A stretch of 42,297 bases of DNA. It comes from an uncultured Bacteroidota bacterium (GTDB taxonomy: Bacteria > Bacteroidota > Bacteroidia > UKL13-3). Below, in pieces: positions 8,633-15,969 of this stretch. The position numbers were made by a program, and so were the translations under genes. The number at the start of each line of letters is the position of its first letter. The first letter of the stretch is position 1. The DNA lies in the NCBI GenBank assembly GCA_903898215.1, contig CAIUEQ010000288.1, positions 1 to 42,297 on the forward strand, written 5' to 3'. Below the pieces are notes generated by a model. It made no database searches. It saw nothing but the letters and a program-made list of their open reading frames with translations, and had not been told where the DNA came from.

Positions 8633-8842
8633 ATGGAAGTAAAAGATAGCAACGGAACATTATTAAATGAAGGCGATTCAGTACAGATAATTAAAGATCT
8701 GAAAGTAAAAGGTTCTTCTTCTGTATTAAAAAGAGGAACGCTTGTGAAGAATATCCGACTTACTTCCAACGAAGAAGAAATTGAAGGTCGTGTTGATAAA
8801 CAAATGATGGTGCTGAAGACTTGCTTTATGAAAAAAGTTTAA
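8633..8842 (+). CDS. Short PhnA-domain (YjdM-like) protein
   Basis: 69 residues, equivalent to the C-terminal domain of PhnA/YjdM. VKDSNGTLLNEGDSV, VIKDLKVKGSS (here IIKDLKVKGSS), LKRGTLVKNIRLT and the closing VLKTCFMKK match the family. The N-terminal zinc ribbon of the E. coli protein is absent, and single-domain versions are common in this phylum. Despite the historic name there is no evidence for phosphonate metabolism. It follows the transglutaminase-like gene by 42 bp. Its stop codon shares the tetranucleotide TTAA with the stop of the convergent glycosyltransferase gene. Confidence 0.85.
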   Translation: MEVKDSNGTLLNEGDSVQIIKDLKVKGSSSVLKRGTLVKNIRLTSNEEEIEGRVDKQMMVLKTCFMKKV

Positions 8843-9972
8843 TCTTTATTTCCAAAAACATAAGGTTGTAGTTTTATTTTTAAAGAGGCAGATATCACCT
8901 CTTCCCTATCAATGATTTTTACATCATTAAGCGAACGTCCGTATCCTTTATTCTCTAATGCTTGAACATTCCACTCTTGTTCAAAGTGATTGGTGTAACA
9001 TAACATATAAACTCCTTTTGTTAAGCCCAAATAAATTGTTCCGTTTCCTCCATGGCAAATCATAAGGTCAGCTCTTTCCAAAACATCTTCAAGATTTACA
9101 AAACTTTTAGAAATGATATGCGATGCGTTTAATATGTTAGATGAATCGCCAGCTGTTATGATTGTATATCTAGAATAACATTCGTCATTTAAAAATTTTA
9201 GTTCAGACCAATTTCCAGAACTGCCCATCGAAACAAAAATGATAGGTTTAGAAACTCCAATTTCATCTAACCAACTACTTTCCGAAATTGTTGATTTATA
9301 TATTAATGGTTCAATATTAAAATAATTATCAGGAAGCGATCTTTGTGGAAAAAGTAGGGCATCGTCACAAATAAAATTTTGATCACCTTCCATTTCTGAA
9401 AGATAATTTGAAACACCCTTGAGAGCATATTTTTTTCTAATCTTTTTAAAGGGCAGATGAACAATCTTAAAAGATATTTTTTCAGCAATTCGTGTAATCT
9501 TATCGAAGTATTTTGAAGGAACTATTTTTGATAACCTGTAAGCAAAATGAGTACGAGAAAGCTTACGGGTTAATGCATAATATTTGGTCATATACCCGTT
9601 GACAAGGGCAGTATACTCAACATTTGTAAACTCGGCAGCCATTTTTAAAGTAGGAGCTACATCACCAATAACAATATCAGGTTTTAATTTATTTATGATT
9701 TGAATTTGTGATAAAAACACTTTTTCAATATCAGTAATATTGAGCCATGAAAAATTAAATTTTGTTGAACAACGTAAAGCAAAATCAGCATCAAATTGTT
9801 CACATGAAAACGTTTGATAATTGTTTTGAAGGATATGCTTTTCATAAATTTCACTGTGCAAAAAATGCACTTCGTATTTATCATTAGGCAGAAATTTTTT
9901 GGCAAATTCTAAACATCTTAAATAATGTGAGAGGAGATGAAAAGGAAAAATTAGCACTCTAATTTTAGGCAT
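8839..9972 (-). CDS. UGT/MGT-type glycosyltransferase, probably carotenoid glycosyltransferase (CrtX-like)
   Basis: 377 residues from the ATG at 9972 (MPKIRVLIFPFHLLSHYLRC), chosen because it gives the usual N-terminal strand of GT1 enzymes and an 8-bp overlap (ATGCCTAA) with the upstream cyclase gene. Upstream in-frame ATG 10008 would lie deep inside that gene. GT-B fold: N-terminal acceptor half; C-terminal donor half with PIIFVSMGSSGNW and the nucleotide-sugar signature region HGGNGTIYLGLTKGVYMLCYTNHFEQEWNA-like, including the HGG and the E/Q dyad (FEQ). As the last gene of the carotenoid operon it most likely glycosylates a hydroxyl created by CrtZ, for example on zeaxanthin. The donor sugar cannot be deduced. 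No acyltransferase gene follows. Confidence 0.82.
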   Translation of the reverse strand: MPKIRVLIFPFHLLSHYLRCLEFAKKFLPNDKYEVHFLHSEIYEKHILQNNYQTFSCEQFDADFALRCSTKFNFSWLNITDIEKVFLSQIQIINKLKPDIVIGDVAPTLKMAAEFTNVEYTALVNGYMTKYYALTRKLSRTHFAYRLSKIVPSKYFDKITRIAEKISFKIVHLPFKKIRKKYALKGVSNYLSEMEGDQNFICDDALLFPQRSLPDNYFNIEPLIYKSTISESSWLDEIGVSKPIIFVSMGSSGNWSELKFLNDECYSRYTIITAGDSSNILNASHIISKSFVNLEDVLERADLMICHGGNGTIYLGLTKGVYMLCYTNHFEQEWNVQALENKGYGRSLNDVKIIDREEVISASLKIKLQPYVFGNKD

Positions 9973-10654
9973 GAGCTTTACGAGAAAACAATTCAAATAA
10001 TGATACATTTAAAAGTTGTAGCAACATTCCATAAAACACATCCTCAAAAGGAATAGTAAGTATCCTAAAACGGGTAATTTCAAAATTATTGTACCATACT
10101 ACAGGTTGTTCAATTCCGGTTCCTGTTAAAATTCCATTTACGATAAGAAAAGGAATCAATAAAATCAAAAAAGTAAAATAAAAGCGATGGAGAAAGTTTA
10201 CTTTAAAGACAAAGAATAATACAACAAGAAGTGATGTAAGACTAATAAATGTAACAGTTGTATATAACCGATCATAAAATAAAATAGCAAATACTGAAAG
10301 AAATATCAGCAGAGAAAAAGTGATTTTATTTTCAATCGTTTTAAATATTACTGGATTAATAAATAAAGTAAAGCAGTGATAGGTGAATAAGCAGGAATAA
10401 GGTATGCAAATAAAAAAGAGCACTTCTTCGAGTGGCAAATTAAAAAAATATATCCCGGTAAGGTAATCAGGATTAAATCCCCATACTTTAATTTGTGTGA
10501 AGTAAATATCCCAAAGTATAAAAATAAGTGCCGTGATGAATATTGCCGGCAGTGCAAATTTCCATCTTTTATAAAATTGTATTTTGGGATGAAAAGAAAA
10601 AATTAAAGGGACAATAAAAGCTCCGAAATTGATAAATAAATATAGAAATTTCAT
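9965..10654 (-). CDS. crtYcd: Lycopene beta-cyclase, CrtYc/CrtYd-type membrane protein
   Basis: 229 residues, strongly hydrophobic, about six to seven membrane segments. Two copies of the cyclase-domain signature are visible: PLEEVLFFICIPYSCLFTYHC near residue 75 and IPFEDVFYGMLLQLLNVSLFE near the C-terminus. They correspond to the P-x-E-E and P-x-E-D motifs of the CrtYc and CrtYd subunits, so both halves are fused in one polypeptide, as is usual in Bacteroidota. It forms beta-ionone rings on lycopene to make beta-carotene. The ATG overlaps the crtZ stop codon by 4 bp (ATGA), and the 3' end overlaps the glycosyltransferase start. Confidence 0.85.
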   Translation of the reverse strand: MKFLYLFINFGAFIVPLIFSFHPKIQFYKRWKFALPAIFITALIFILWDIYFTQIKVWGFNPDYLTGIYFFNLPLEEVLFFICIPYSCLFTYHCFTLFINPVIFKTIENKITFSLLIFLSVFAILFYDRLYTTVTFISLTSLLVVLFFVFKVNFLHRFYFTFLILLIPFLIVNGILTGTGIEQPVVWYNNFEITRFRILTIPFEDVFYGMLLQLLNVSLFELFSRKAHA

Positions 10655-11112
10655 TTTGCTGAACGTTTCAAAGCTTCTTTAAAATAAAACACTGGAACCC
10701 AAAGCATGCCAAAGCATTCACCATTTTCTTTAGATAAATGTTTATGGTGCATTTTATGTGCTTTCCTGATTGCTCTCAGGTAAATAGAATCTGTATTTCT
10801 GAATAACTTAAAACGTTGATGAATAAAAATATCATGAACTAAAAAATAAGCTAAACCGTATAATGAAATTCCAATTCCGATAAAAAATGTAAAGCTAAAC
10901 TGATTGAGTAAGCCATTGATAATAAAAATAATTCCAGGTGTTGCGAATATCAAAAAGAAATAATCATTCTTCTCAAAAAAACCTTGGTCATCGCGTTGAT
11001 GATGGTCGTGGTGAAGGAACCACAAAAAACCATGCATCATGTATTTATGCGCTAACCAAGCAACACATTCCATACAAACAAAAGCTATCAAAACAAATAA
11101 AATATTGATCAT
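10651..11112 (-). CDS. crtZ: Beta-carotene hydroxylase
   Basis: 153 residues, a member of the fatty-acid-hydroxylase superfamily of membrane diiron enzymes. The histidine boxes are HKYMMHGFLWFLHHDHHQRD near the N-terminus, HDIFIHQRFK and KAHKMHHKHLSK. Membrane segments flank them. It adds 3- and 3'-hydroxyls to beta-carotene to give zeaxanthin, the likely substrate of the glycosyltransferase encoded at the end of the operon. The ATG follows the SRPBCC gene's stop codon by 7 bp; the stop codon overlaps the cyclase start. Confidence 0.92.
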   Translation of the reverse strand: MINILFVLIAFVCMECVAWLAHKYMMHGFLWFLHHDHHQRDDQGFFEKNDYFFLIFATPGIIFIINGLLNQFSFTFFIGIGISLYGLAYFLVHDIFIHQRFKLFRNTDSIYLRAIRKAHKMHHKHLSKENGECFGMLWVPVFYFKEALKRSAK

Positions 11113-11119
11113 GCTATTC

Positions 11120-11584
11120 TTATTTCTGGTTGAACATTTTCTCTAAAACCTTGTATCTGAAATCAAATATTTGTTCAATCTTTTTCTTTACAAATAGCCA
11201 GTGTGCTAATTGGCCAAAAACAGAAAATGGCAATTGATATTTTACAACATCTGTCATCAACAAACCTTTTTCAGTAATTTTAAAATGGTGAGAGTGTTCC
11301 CATATTTTATAAGGACCTTTCAATTGCTTATCGGTAAAATAATTTGGCTCATTAACCGTATCAATTAAAGTTTTCCATTTTAAAGGTATTCCGAAAATTG
11401 GTTTCACGATATAATTTATTTCCATTCCAGAGTAAACAGGTTTATCAGAAATTTCTGAGAGTATTTGAAAGCTCATCTCAGGTGGTGTGATTTTTGATAA
11501 ATTTTTAGCTGATGAAAAAAAAGACCATGCTTCTTGTTGTGAAATATTCAATACTTGTTCTCTATGCAAATAATATGTTTTCAT
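11120..11584 (-). CDS. SRPBCC-fold (START-like) ligand-binding protein of the carotenoid operon
   Basis: 154 residues from ATG 11584 (MKTYYLHREQVLNISQQEAW). The in-frame ATG at 11623 would overlap idi by 62 bp and has no conserved counterpart. The START-like hallmarks are an N-terminal amphipathic strand, SFFSSAKNLSKITPPEMSFQIL, and the C-terminal long helix. Proteins of this group (COG4276 type) carry small hydrophobic ligands. Placement between idi and crtZ suggests a part in handling a carotenoid or its intermediates, but no activity is shown. No signal peptide, so probably cytosolic or peripheral at the inner membrane. Overlaps the 3' end of idi by 23 bp. Confidence 0.78.
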   Translation of the reverse strand: MKTYYLHREQVLNISQQEAWSFFSSAKNLSKITPPEMSFQILSEISDKPVYSGMEINYIVKPIFGIPLKWKTLIDTVNEPNYFTDKQLKGPYKIWEHSHHFKITEKGLLMTDVVKYQLPFSVFGQLAHWLFVKKKIEQIFDFRYKVLEKMFNQK

Positions 11585-12107
11585 TTTTTTTATTTCTTTC
11601 AAAAGCCACGATGATTCTATCAAAACACAACTTCATCCATTCAGTATAATTTGCGGGATTTGATTTGATGTCCTCAGAAAGTGATGTTAAGTCCATGTAT
11701 TTCCAATCACCAACTTCTTCTTTGTTAATTGAAGGATGATGATTACTAAATCCTATAAAAACGTGATCAAATTCGTGCTCTATTAAATCATGGTCTAGTT
11801 TTGCATGATAGGTAAAGCTAAAAATAAATTTTACCTCACACTCAATTCCCATTTCTTCATTCAAACGTCTTTTTGCAGCATCAATAATTTCTTCACCAAA
11901 ACCTGGATGACTGCAGCAAGTATTTGTCCATAAACCGCCTGAATGATATTTAGTATTTGCTCTTTTTTGAAGCAACAGTTCTCCATTATCATTAAAAATG
12001 AAAACAGAAAAGGCACGATGAAGCAAGCCCTTTTGATGAGCTTCCAATTTAGGCATCAAGCCAGTTTGATGATCATTTTCGTCAACCAATATTACTTGTT
12101 CGCTCAT
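11562..12107 (-). CDS. idi: Isopentenyl-diphosphate delta-isomerase, type I
   Basis: 181 residues, the usual length. Interconverts IPP and DMAPP and so supplies the carotenoid pathway. Nudix-type fold: VDENDHQTGLMPKLEAHQKGLLHRAFSVFIF at the N-terminus, then TNTCCSHP with the catalytic Cys65, the modified Nudix helix RRLNEEMGIE, and the metal/active-site Glu in EHEFDHVFIG. Its start codon overlaps the stop of the upstream gene by 4 bp. Its presence in the crt operon means precursor supply is co-regulated with pigment synthesis. Confidence 0.95.
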   Translation of the reverse strand: MSEQVILVDENDHQTGLMPKLEAHQKGLLHRAFSVFIFNDNGELLLQKRANTKYHSGGLWTNTCCSHPGFGEEIIDAAKRRLNEEMGIECEVKFIFSFTYHAKLDHDLIEHEFDHVFIGFSNHHPSINKEEVGDWKYMDLTSLSEDIKSNPANYTEWMKLCFDRIIVAFERNKKNENILFA

Positions 12108-12604
12108 TTGAAATTTAATTTTTCAAGTTCATTACATTGCTTCGAATCAATCATGTATTTTGATATTCTGTTTTTCAAATCCAGATCATTTAGCCTCTTC
12201 CATTGTAAAGTTATAAATAATTTATCATTATTAATATCTCCGGAATATCCAAGAATAAGGGGAACGTTTGTTTGAACACAGAATCTCAAAAAACGAATTT
12301 CAATATTCCATGGATTTTTTTGTATTGCTTGTTCAATAATTGTTTTCCCGGCATTAAAGTTTCTTAGTTTTACAAATGGGTTGATTGAATAATTTGCTTG
12401 CATCATATACGCCATTCCTCTGTAGCCTAACAAAACAGGATCAGTATTGATATTTACAGATTCCATCAAAAGCAAAAAACTATCAGCCGAACTTTTATTA
12501 ATTGAAGCAGCATAAAAATGTTTCCGCAAATCCAAAATATCTATACTATTTGAATACGATTTGGTAGTGAATACCATCAAAAAAATAACAATCAACGTTC
12601 TCAT
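12104..12604 (-). CDS. Hypothetical secreted protein in the carotenoid operon
   Basis: 166 residues with a cleavable-looking signal peptide (MRTLIVIFLMVFTTKSYSNS). The mature part is helical and reads like one or two TPR-type repeats (LLGYRGMAYMMQANY, FNAGKTIIEQAIQKNPWNIEIRFLRF). It overlaps crtB and idi by 4 bp on either side, so it is translated as an integral part of the operon. A periplasmic helper in a pathway whose other enzymes act in the cytosol or inner membrane is unexpected. No family name can be given from sequence alone. Confidence 0.7.
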   Translation of the reverse strand: MRTLIVIFLMVFTTKSYSNSIDILDLRKHFYAASINKSSADSFLLLMESVNINTDPVLLGYRGMAYMMQANYSINPFVKLRNFNAGKTIIEQAIQKNPWNIEIRFLRFCVQTNVPLILGYSGDINNDKLFITLQWKRLNDLDLKNRISKYMIDSKQCNELEKLNFK

Positions 12605-13437
12605 AATAAGTTCAACTGATGTCTTAAAAGTGATTGAAACATGAGACCTAATTTATTGCCATTTGAAATTCTGATTCTTGCACTCATCACTTTCTCAGCA
12701 GGAGTTTGTTTAATTCTATTGAAAAGTTTTCGGTAATAAAAATAAGCCAGATACACTCCCCTTCTACTTTCACTTGGTAAACTTTTTATTCCTAATAATG
12801 CTTCTTCAAAATCTTGATCGATTTCTAGTTGTATCTTTTCTTTATCAACCAACGAGAAACGTTTAAAATTCACTTCAGGAAAATAGGATCTTCCTAAAAC
12901 TTCATAATCAGCTTTTAAATCTCTTAAAAAATTAACTTTCTGAAAAGCTGCTCCAAGCTTCATTGCCGAAGGTTTTAATTTTTGATAAAGCATTTCATCA
13001 CCTTCTGTAAAAACTCTCAAACACATCAAACCCACTACTTCTGCTGAACCAAGAATATATTGACTGTATGAATCAGGATTATGGTTGGTTTCTAATAAAT
13101 CCATTTCCATACTTTTCAAAAAAGTATCAATAAGTTCCCATTCAATATGATAGGTATTTACTACTTGTTGAAATGCATTTAAAATCGGATTTACACTGAT
13201 TCTTTGTTCGATTGCTTCAACGGTATCTCTTCTTAATTTTTGCATCAGAGAAACTTTATCAAACTCGTGAAATGAATCCACAATTTCATCTGCTACTCTC
13301 ACAAAACCATAAATTGAATAAATCGGTGAATGAAACTTTTTATTCAAAAAATAAATACCAAGAGAAAAAGATGTACTGTATTCTCTAGTAATTAACTTAC
13401 TGCATGAAGCAGAAACGTTATCAAAAATAATTTTCAT
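12601..13437 (-). CDS. crtB: Phytoene synthase
   Basis: 278 residues. Condenses two GGPP to phytoene, the first committed step of carotenoid synthesis. Both Asp-rich substrate-Mg sites of the squalene/phytoene synthase fold are seen: RVADEIVDSFHEFD (about residues 46-59) and NFLRDLKADYEVLGRSYFP (about 170-190). YSTSFSLGIYFL near the N-terminus and the VGLMCLRVF block also fit. ATG at 13437 sits 9 bp downstream of the crtI stop codon. Downstream it overlaps the unknown secreted protein by 4 bp. Confidence 0.95.
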   Translation of the reverse strand: MKIIFDNVSASCSKLITREYSTSFSLGIYFLNKKFHSPIYSIYGFVRVADEIVDSFHEFDKVSLMQKLRRDTVEAIEQRISVNPILNAFQQVVNTYHIEWELIDTFLKSMEMDLLETNHNPDSYSQYILGSAEVVGLMCLRVFTEGDEMLYQKLKPSAMKLGAAFQKVNFLRDLKADYEVLGRSYFPEVNFKRFSLVDKEKIQLEIDQDFEEALLGIKSLPSESRRGVYLAYFYYRKLFNRIKQTPAEKVMSARIRISNGNKLGLMFQSLLRHQLNLL

Positions 13438-13446
13438 GGGTTGGGG

Positions 13447-14934
13447 TTAATAATTTAATGTTTTTAACAATTCATTTGCGGCAACTTGTCCTGATATAAT
13501 GGAAGGTGGAACACCAGGTCCGGGAACAGTTAGCTGCCCTGCGTAAAATAAATTTTTCACTTTTTTACTTTTAAGTTTAGGCTTTAAAAAAGCAGTTTGA
13601 AAAAGTGTATTTGCAAGTCCGTATGCATTTCCTTTGTATGCGTTGTAATCGTTTATAAAATTTGAAACAGAATAACTCTTTTTAAATATTACATGATCGC
13701 TGATATTTTCTCCGGCAAATTTTTCCAAACGATCCATGATCAATTTATAATATTGATTTCTTATTTCTTCTGTGTCTGATAATCCGGTAGCAATAGGCAT
13801 CAGAATAAAAATATTTTCAGAATTTTCAGGAGCTACTGTTGGATCTGTTTTAGATGGACAGCATACATAAAACAAGGGTGCGGTTGGCCACTTTTTATTG
13901 ATATAAATTTCTTGAGCATGTTGCTCAAAATTTTCATCAAAAAATAAATTGTGGTGACTGATATTTTTTATTTTTTTATTTATTCCTAAATAAAAAATTA
14001 AGGACGAAGGAGCAAAAGTTCTGCTATCCCAATATGATTCGGAATAAGATTGATTTTTTTTAGGAAGGAGTTTAGTTTCTATATGATGATAATCGGCTGC
14101 TCCAATAACACCATCAACATTCCAACATTTGGTATTTGAATGAACATGAGTGATTGCTCCTGATTGAATTTCGAGATGGTCGATATTTTGTGAAGGAAGA
14201 AAATTTACTCCTGCTTTTTCGGCAATGGTTTTAAATGCATCAATCACTTTTCCGAAACCTCCCATAGGATAAAAAGTTCCTTGCTTTAATCCTGAAAAAT
14301 TCATCAAACTGTATAATGCCGGTGTATCCTTGGGCATGGCTCCTAAAAACAATACCGGAAATTCTATCAAAGAAATTAAACGAGGATCTTTAAAATACTT
14401 TCTGACATGTTTGCTAAACGGGGAAAATACCTGCAGACGAAAAATATCTTTCATCAGTTTAAAATTGATGAATTCGGTAATTGAATTACTGGGTTTATAA
14501 ACCAAGCCATTCATGCCAACATGATATTTGTATTCGGCATCATTGATAAACAATTTAAGTTTATCGGCAGCTCCGGGTTCGATGCTTTCAAACAATTCAC
14601 AAACCTCTTCAAAATTGGCAGGAATATCAAAGGAATCATTTTTCCCAAAAATTACTTTGAAGCCAGGATCAAGTTTTTTTAGTTCATAAAAATCGGATGT
14701 GGTGTTGCCAAATAAATTATAAAATTTTTCATATACATCAGGCATCCAATACCAGCTGGGACCCATGTCAAAAACAAAACCATTGCTTTCAAACACTCTA
14801 GCTCTTCCACCAAATTGTGCATTCTTTTCAAAAACGGTCACATCATTATTTTGACTTGCCAAAACAGCTGCTGCAGAAAGTCCCGCAAAACCAGATCCGA
14901 TTACCGCTATTGTAGATTTATGATTGTTTAACAT
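13447..14934 (-). CDS. crtI: Phytoene desaturase
   Basis: 495 residues, the usual CrtI length. An FAD-dependent enzyme converting phytoene to lycopene at the membrane. The N-terminal dinucleotide site is IAVIGSGFAGLSAAAVLA with an acidic residue at the end of the second strand (VTVFEKN). GGRARVFESNGFVFDMGPSWYWMP is the following conserved block. The C-terminal FAD site is LFYAGQLTVPGPGVPPSIISG. The ATG at 14934 follows the regulator's stop codon with no intervening base, so regulator and first enzyme are made from one message. Confidence 0.96.
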   Translation of the reverse strand: MLNNHKSTIAVIGSGFAGLSAAAVLASQNNDVTVFEKNAQFGGRARVFESNGFVFDMGPSWYWMPDVYEKFYNLFGNTTSDFYELKKLDPGFKVIFGKNDSFDIPANFEEVCELFESIEPGAADKLKLFINDAEYKYHVGMNGLVYKPSNSITEFINFKLMKDIFRLQVFSPFSKHVRKYFKDPRLISLIEFPVLFLGAMPKDTPALYSLMNFSGLKQGTFYPMGGFGKVIDAFKTIAEKAGVNFLPSQNIDHLEIQSGAITHVHSNTKCWNVDGVIGAADYHHIETKLLPKKNQSYSESYWDSRTFAPSSLIFYLGINKKIKNISHHNLFFDENFEQHAQEIYINKKWPTAPLFYVCCPSKTDPTVAPENSENIFILMPIATGLSDTEEIRNQYYKLIMDRLEKFAGENISDHVIFKKSYSVSNFINDYNAYKGNAYGLANTLFQTAFLKPKLKSKKVKNLFYAGQLTVPGPGVPPSIISGQVAANELLKTLNY

Positions 14935-15837
14935 TTATTCGTGGTTGTTAAACGTTTCTGGGTGAATCAATTCTAATAATTGTAGAACTTCATTTAATAT
15001 CAATACATTTTTATGTGAGGATGTAATGCATGATTTTTTTCCGGAAATACAAATTGATAAATTTTTATAATCGGTAGAAAGTTTATTGATAAATTTTTCG
15101 GTAGAATTTTCCTCCTGGTTGGTTACAAAAAAAGTAAATAAATGGGTTGGATTATTTAATTGAATAACTTCCTTTAAATTATCATATGGAATTCGTTGTC
15201 CTAAATAAATCACTCTTCTTCCACTTTGTCTGATAAGGAAATTTGCAAAGAGTAAACCTATTTCGTGTTCCTCGTTTTCTTTTAAAAATAATATCCAGGT
15301 TTGGTCTGTTTTTGTAGGTATAGGAAGGGCATCAATAGCTGCAAATAATTTTTGTTTGATAAGGTTAGATACAAAATGCTCCTGTGCTGGAATTACAGTA
15401 CTTTTCAGCCAAAGAAAGCCCATTCTGGAAAGCATAGGGTGAATAATTTTAACGTAGGTATTTAATAACCCATAACCCCATACCACACTTGAAAATATTT
15501 TATCAAATTGTGCTTCGTCAAAATTTGAGATTGAAATGATTAGCTGATTGATGATTGATTCAATCTTTTGATCGTTTTGTTGAGATGAAATAGTGATTTT
15601 ATCTATTTCCTTACATATTTGATCTTGATTAAATTTACTGATAGCAGAAATTTTCATTCCGTGATTCATCAGTATACAAACATTCAACAGTTTTCTCAAT
15701 TGCTCATCATCATACAATCTGATATTAGTATCAGACCTTTGGGGTGTGAACATATTATAACGCTGCTCCCAAATTCTGATGGTATGAGCTTTAACGTTGC
15801 TTAATTGTTCGAGTTGTTTGATTGAGTATGATGACAT
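14935..15837 (-). CDS. MerR-family regulator with cobalamin-binding domain (CarH/LitR-like), probable light-responsive repressor
   Basis: 300 residues, close to CarH length. The N-terminal MerR winged helix covers about 1-70 (YSIKQLEQLSNVKAHTIRIWEQRY). A four-helix region follows, then a Rossmann B12-binding domain. Two diagnostic features of adenosylcobalamin photoreceptors are intact: the Wx9EH motif (W143, E153, H154) and the ExHxxG motif (E189, H191, G194), whose His is the lower axial cobalt ligand; YLGQRIPYDNL continues the fold. Known CarH proteins repress carotenoid genes in the dark as tetramers and release DNA when light breaks the Co-C bond. It heads the crt operon and has an inverted repeat over its own promoter. 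B12 dependence is inferred from motifs only. Confidence 0.85.
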   Translation of the reverse strand: MSSYSIKQLEQLSNVKAHTIRIWEQRYNMFTPQRSDTNIRLYDDEQLRKLLNVCILMNHGMKISAISKFNQDQICKEIDKITISSQQNDQKIESIINQLIISISNFDEAQFDKIFSSVVWGYGLLNTYVKIIHPMLSRMGFLWLKSTVIPAQEHFVSNLIKQKLFAAIDALPIPTKTDQTWILFLKENEEHEIGLLFANFLIRQSGRRVIYLGQRIPYDNLKEVIQLNNPTHLFTFFVTNQEENSTEKFINKLSTDYKNLSICISGKKSCITSSHKNVLILNEVLQLLELIHPETFNNHE

Positions 15838-15839
15838 TG

Positions 15840-15875
15840 TTTTGTTTAATATTTTTCAAAGATAGTTAAACAAAA
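15840..15875 (-). promoter_or_regulatory. Probable operator of the MerR/CarH-like regulator
   Basis: Perfect 10-bp inverted repeat: TTTTGTTTAA at 15840-15849 and TTAAACAAAA at 15866-15875, spacer 16 bp. It brackets the -7 element of the operon promoter: one arm lies between the -33 and -7 boxes, the other just downstream at the predicted start of transcription. Binding there would block RNA polymerase, as expected for autorepression by a CarH-type protein. Confidence 0.7.
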
Positions 15876-15887
15876 GTATAAAGCAAA
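15857..15887 (-). promoter_or_regulatory. Promoter of the carotenoid operon
   Basis: On the minus strand TTTG (15887-15884), exactly 19 bp, then TATCTTTG (15864-15857). This is a full match to the Bacteroidota vegetative consensus TTTG-N19-TAnnTTTG. The leader to the ATG at 15837 would be only about 15 nt. Confidence 0.75.
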
Positions 15888-15969
15888 TTTATCAAAATAA
15901 TAAAAACGACAAGCCAAGCCCATCAACGATGAACGGAGAAAATAAAAATTCGGAAAGCAACAGATTAAT

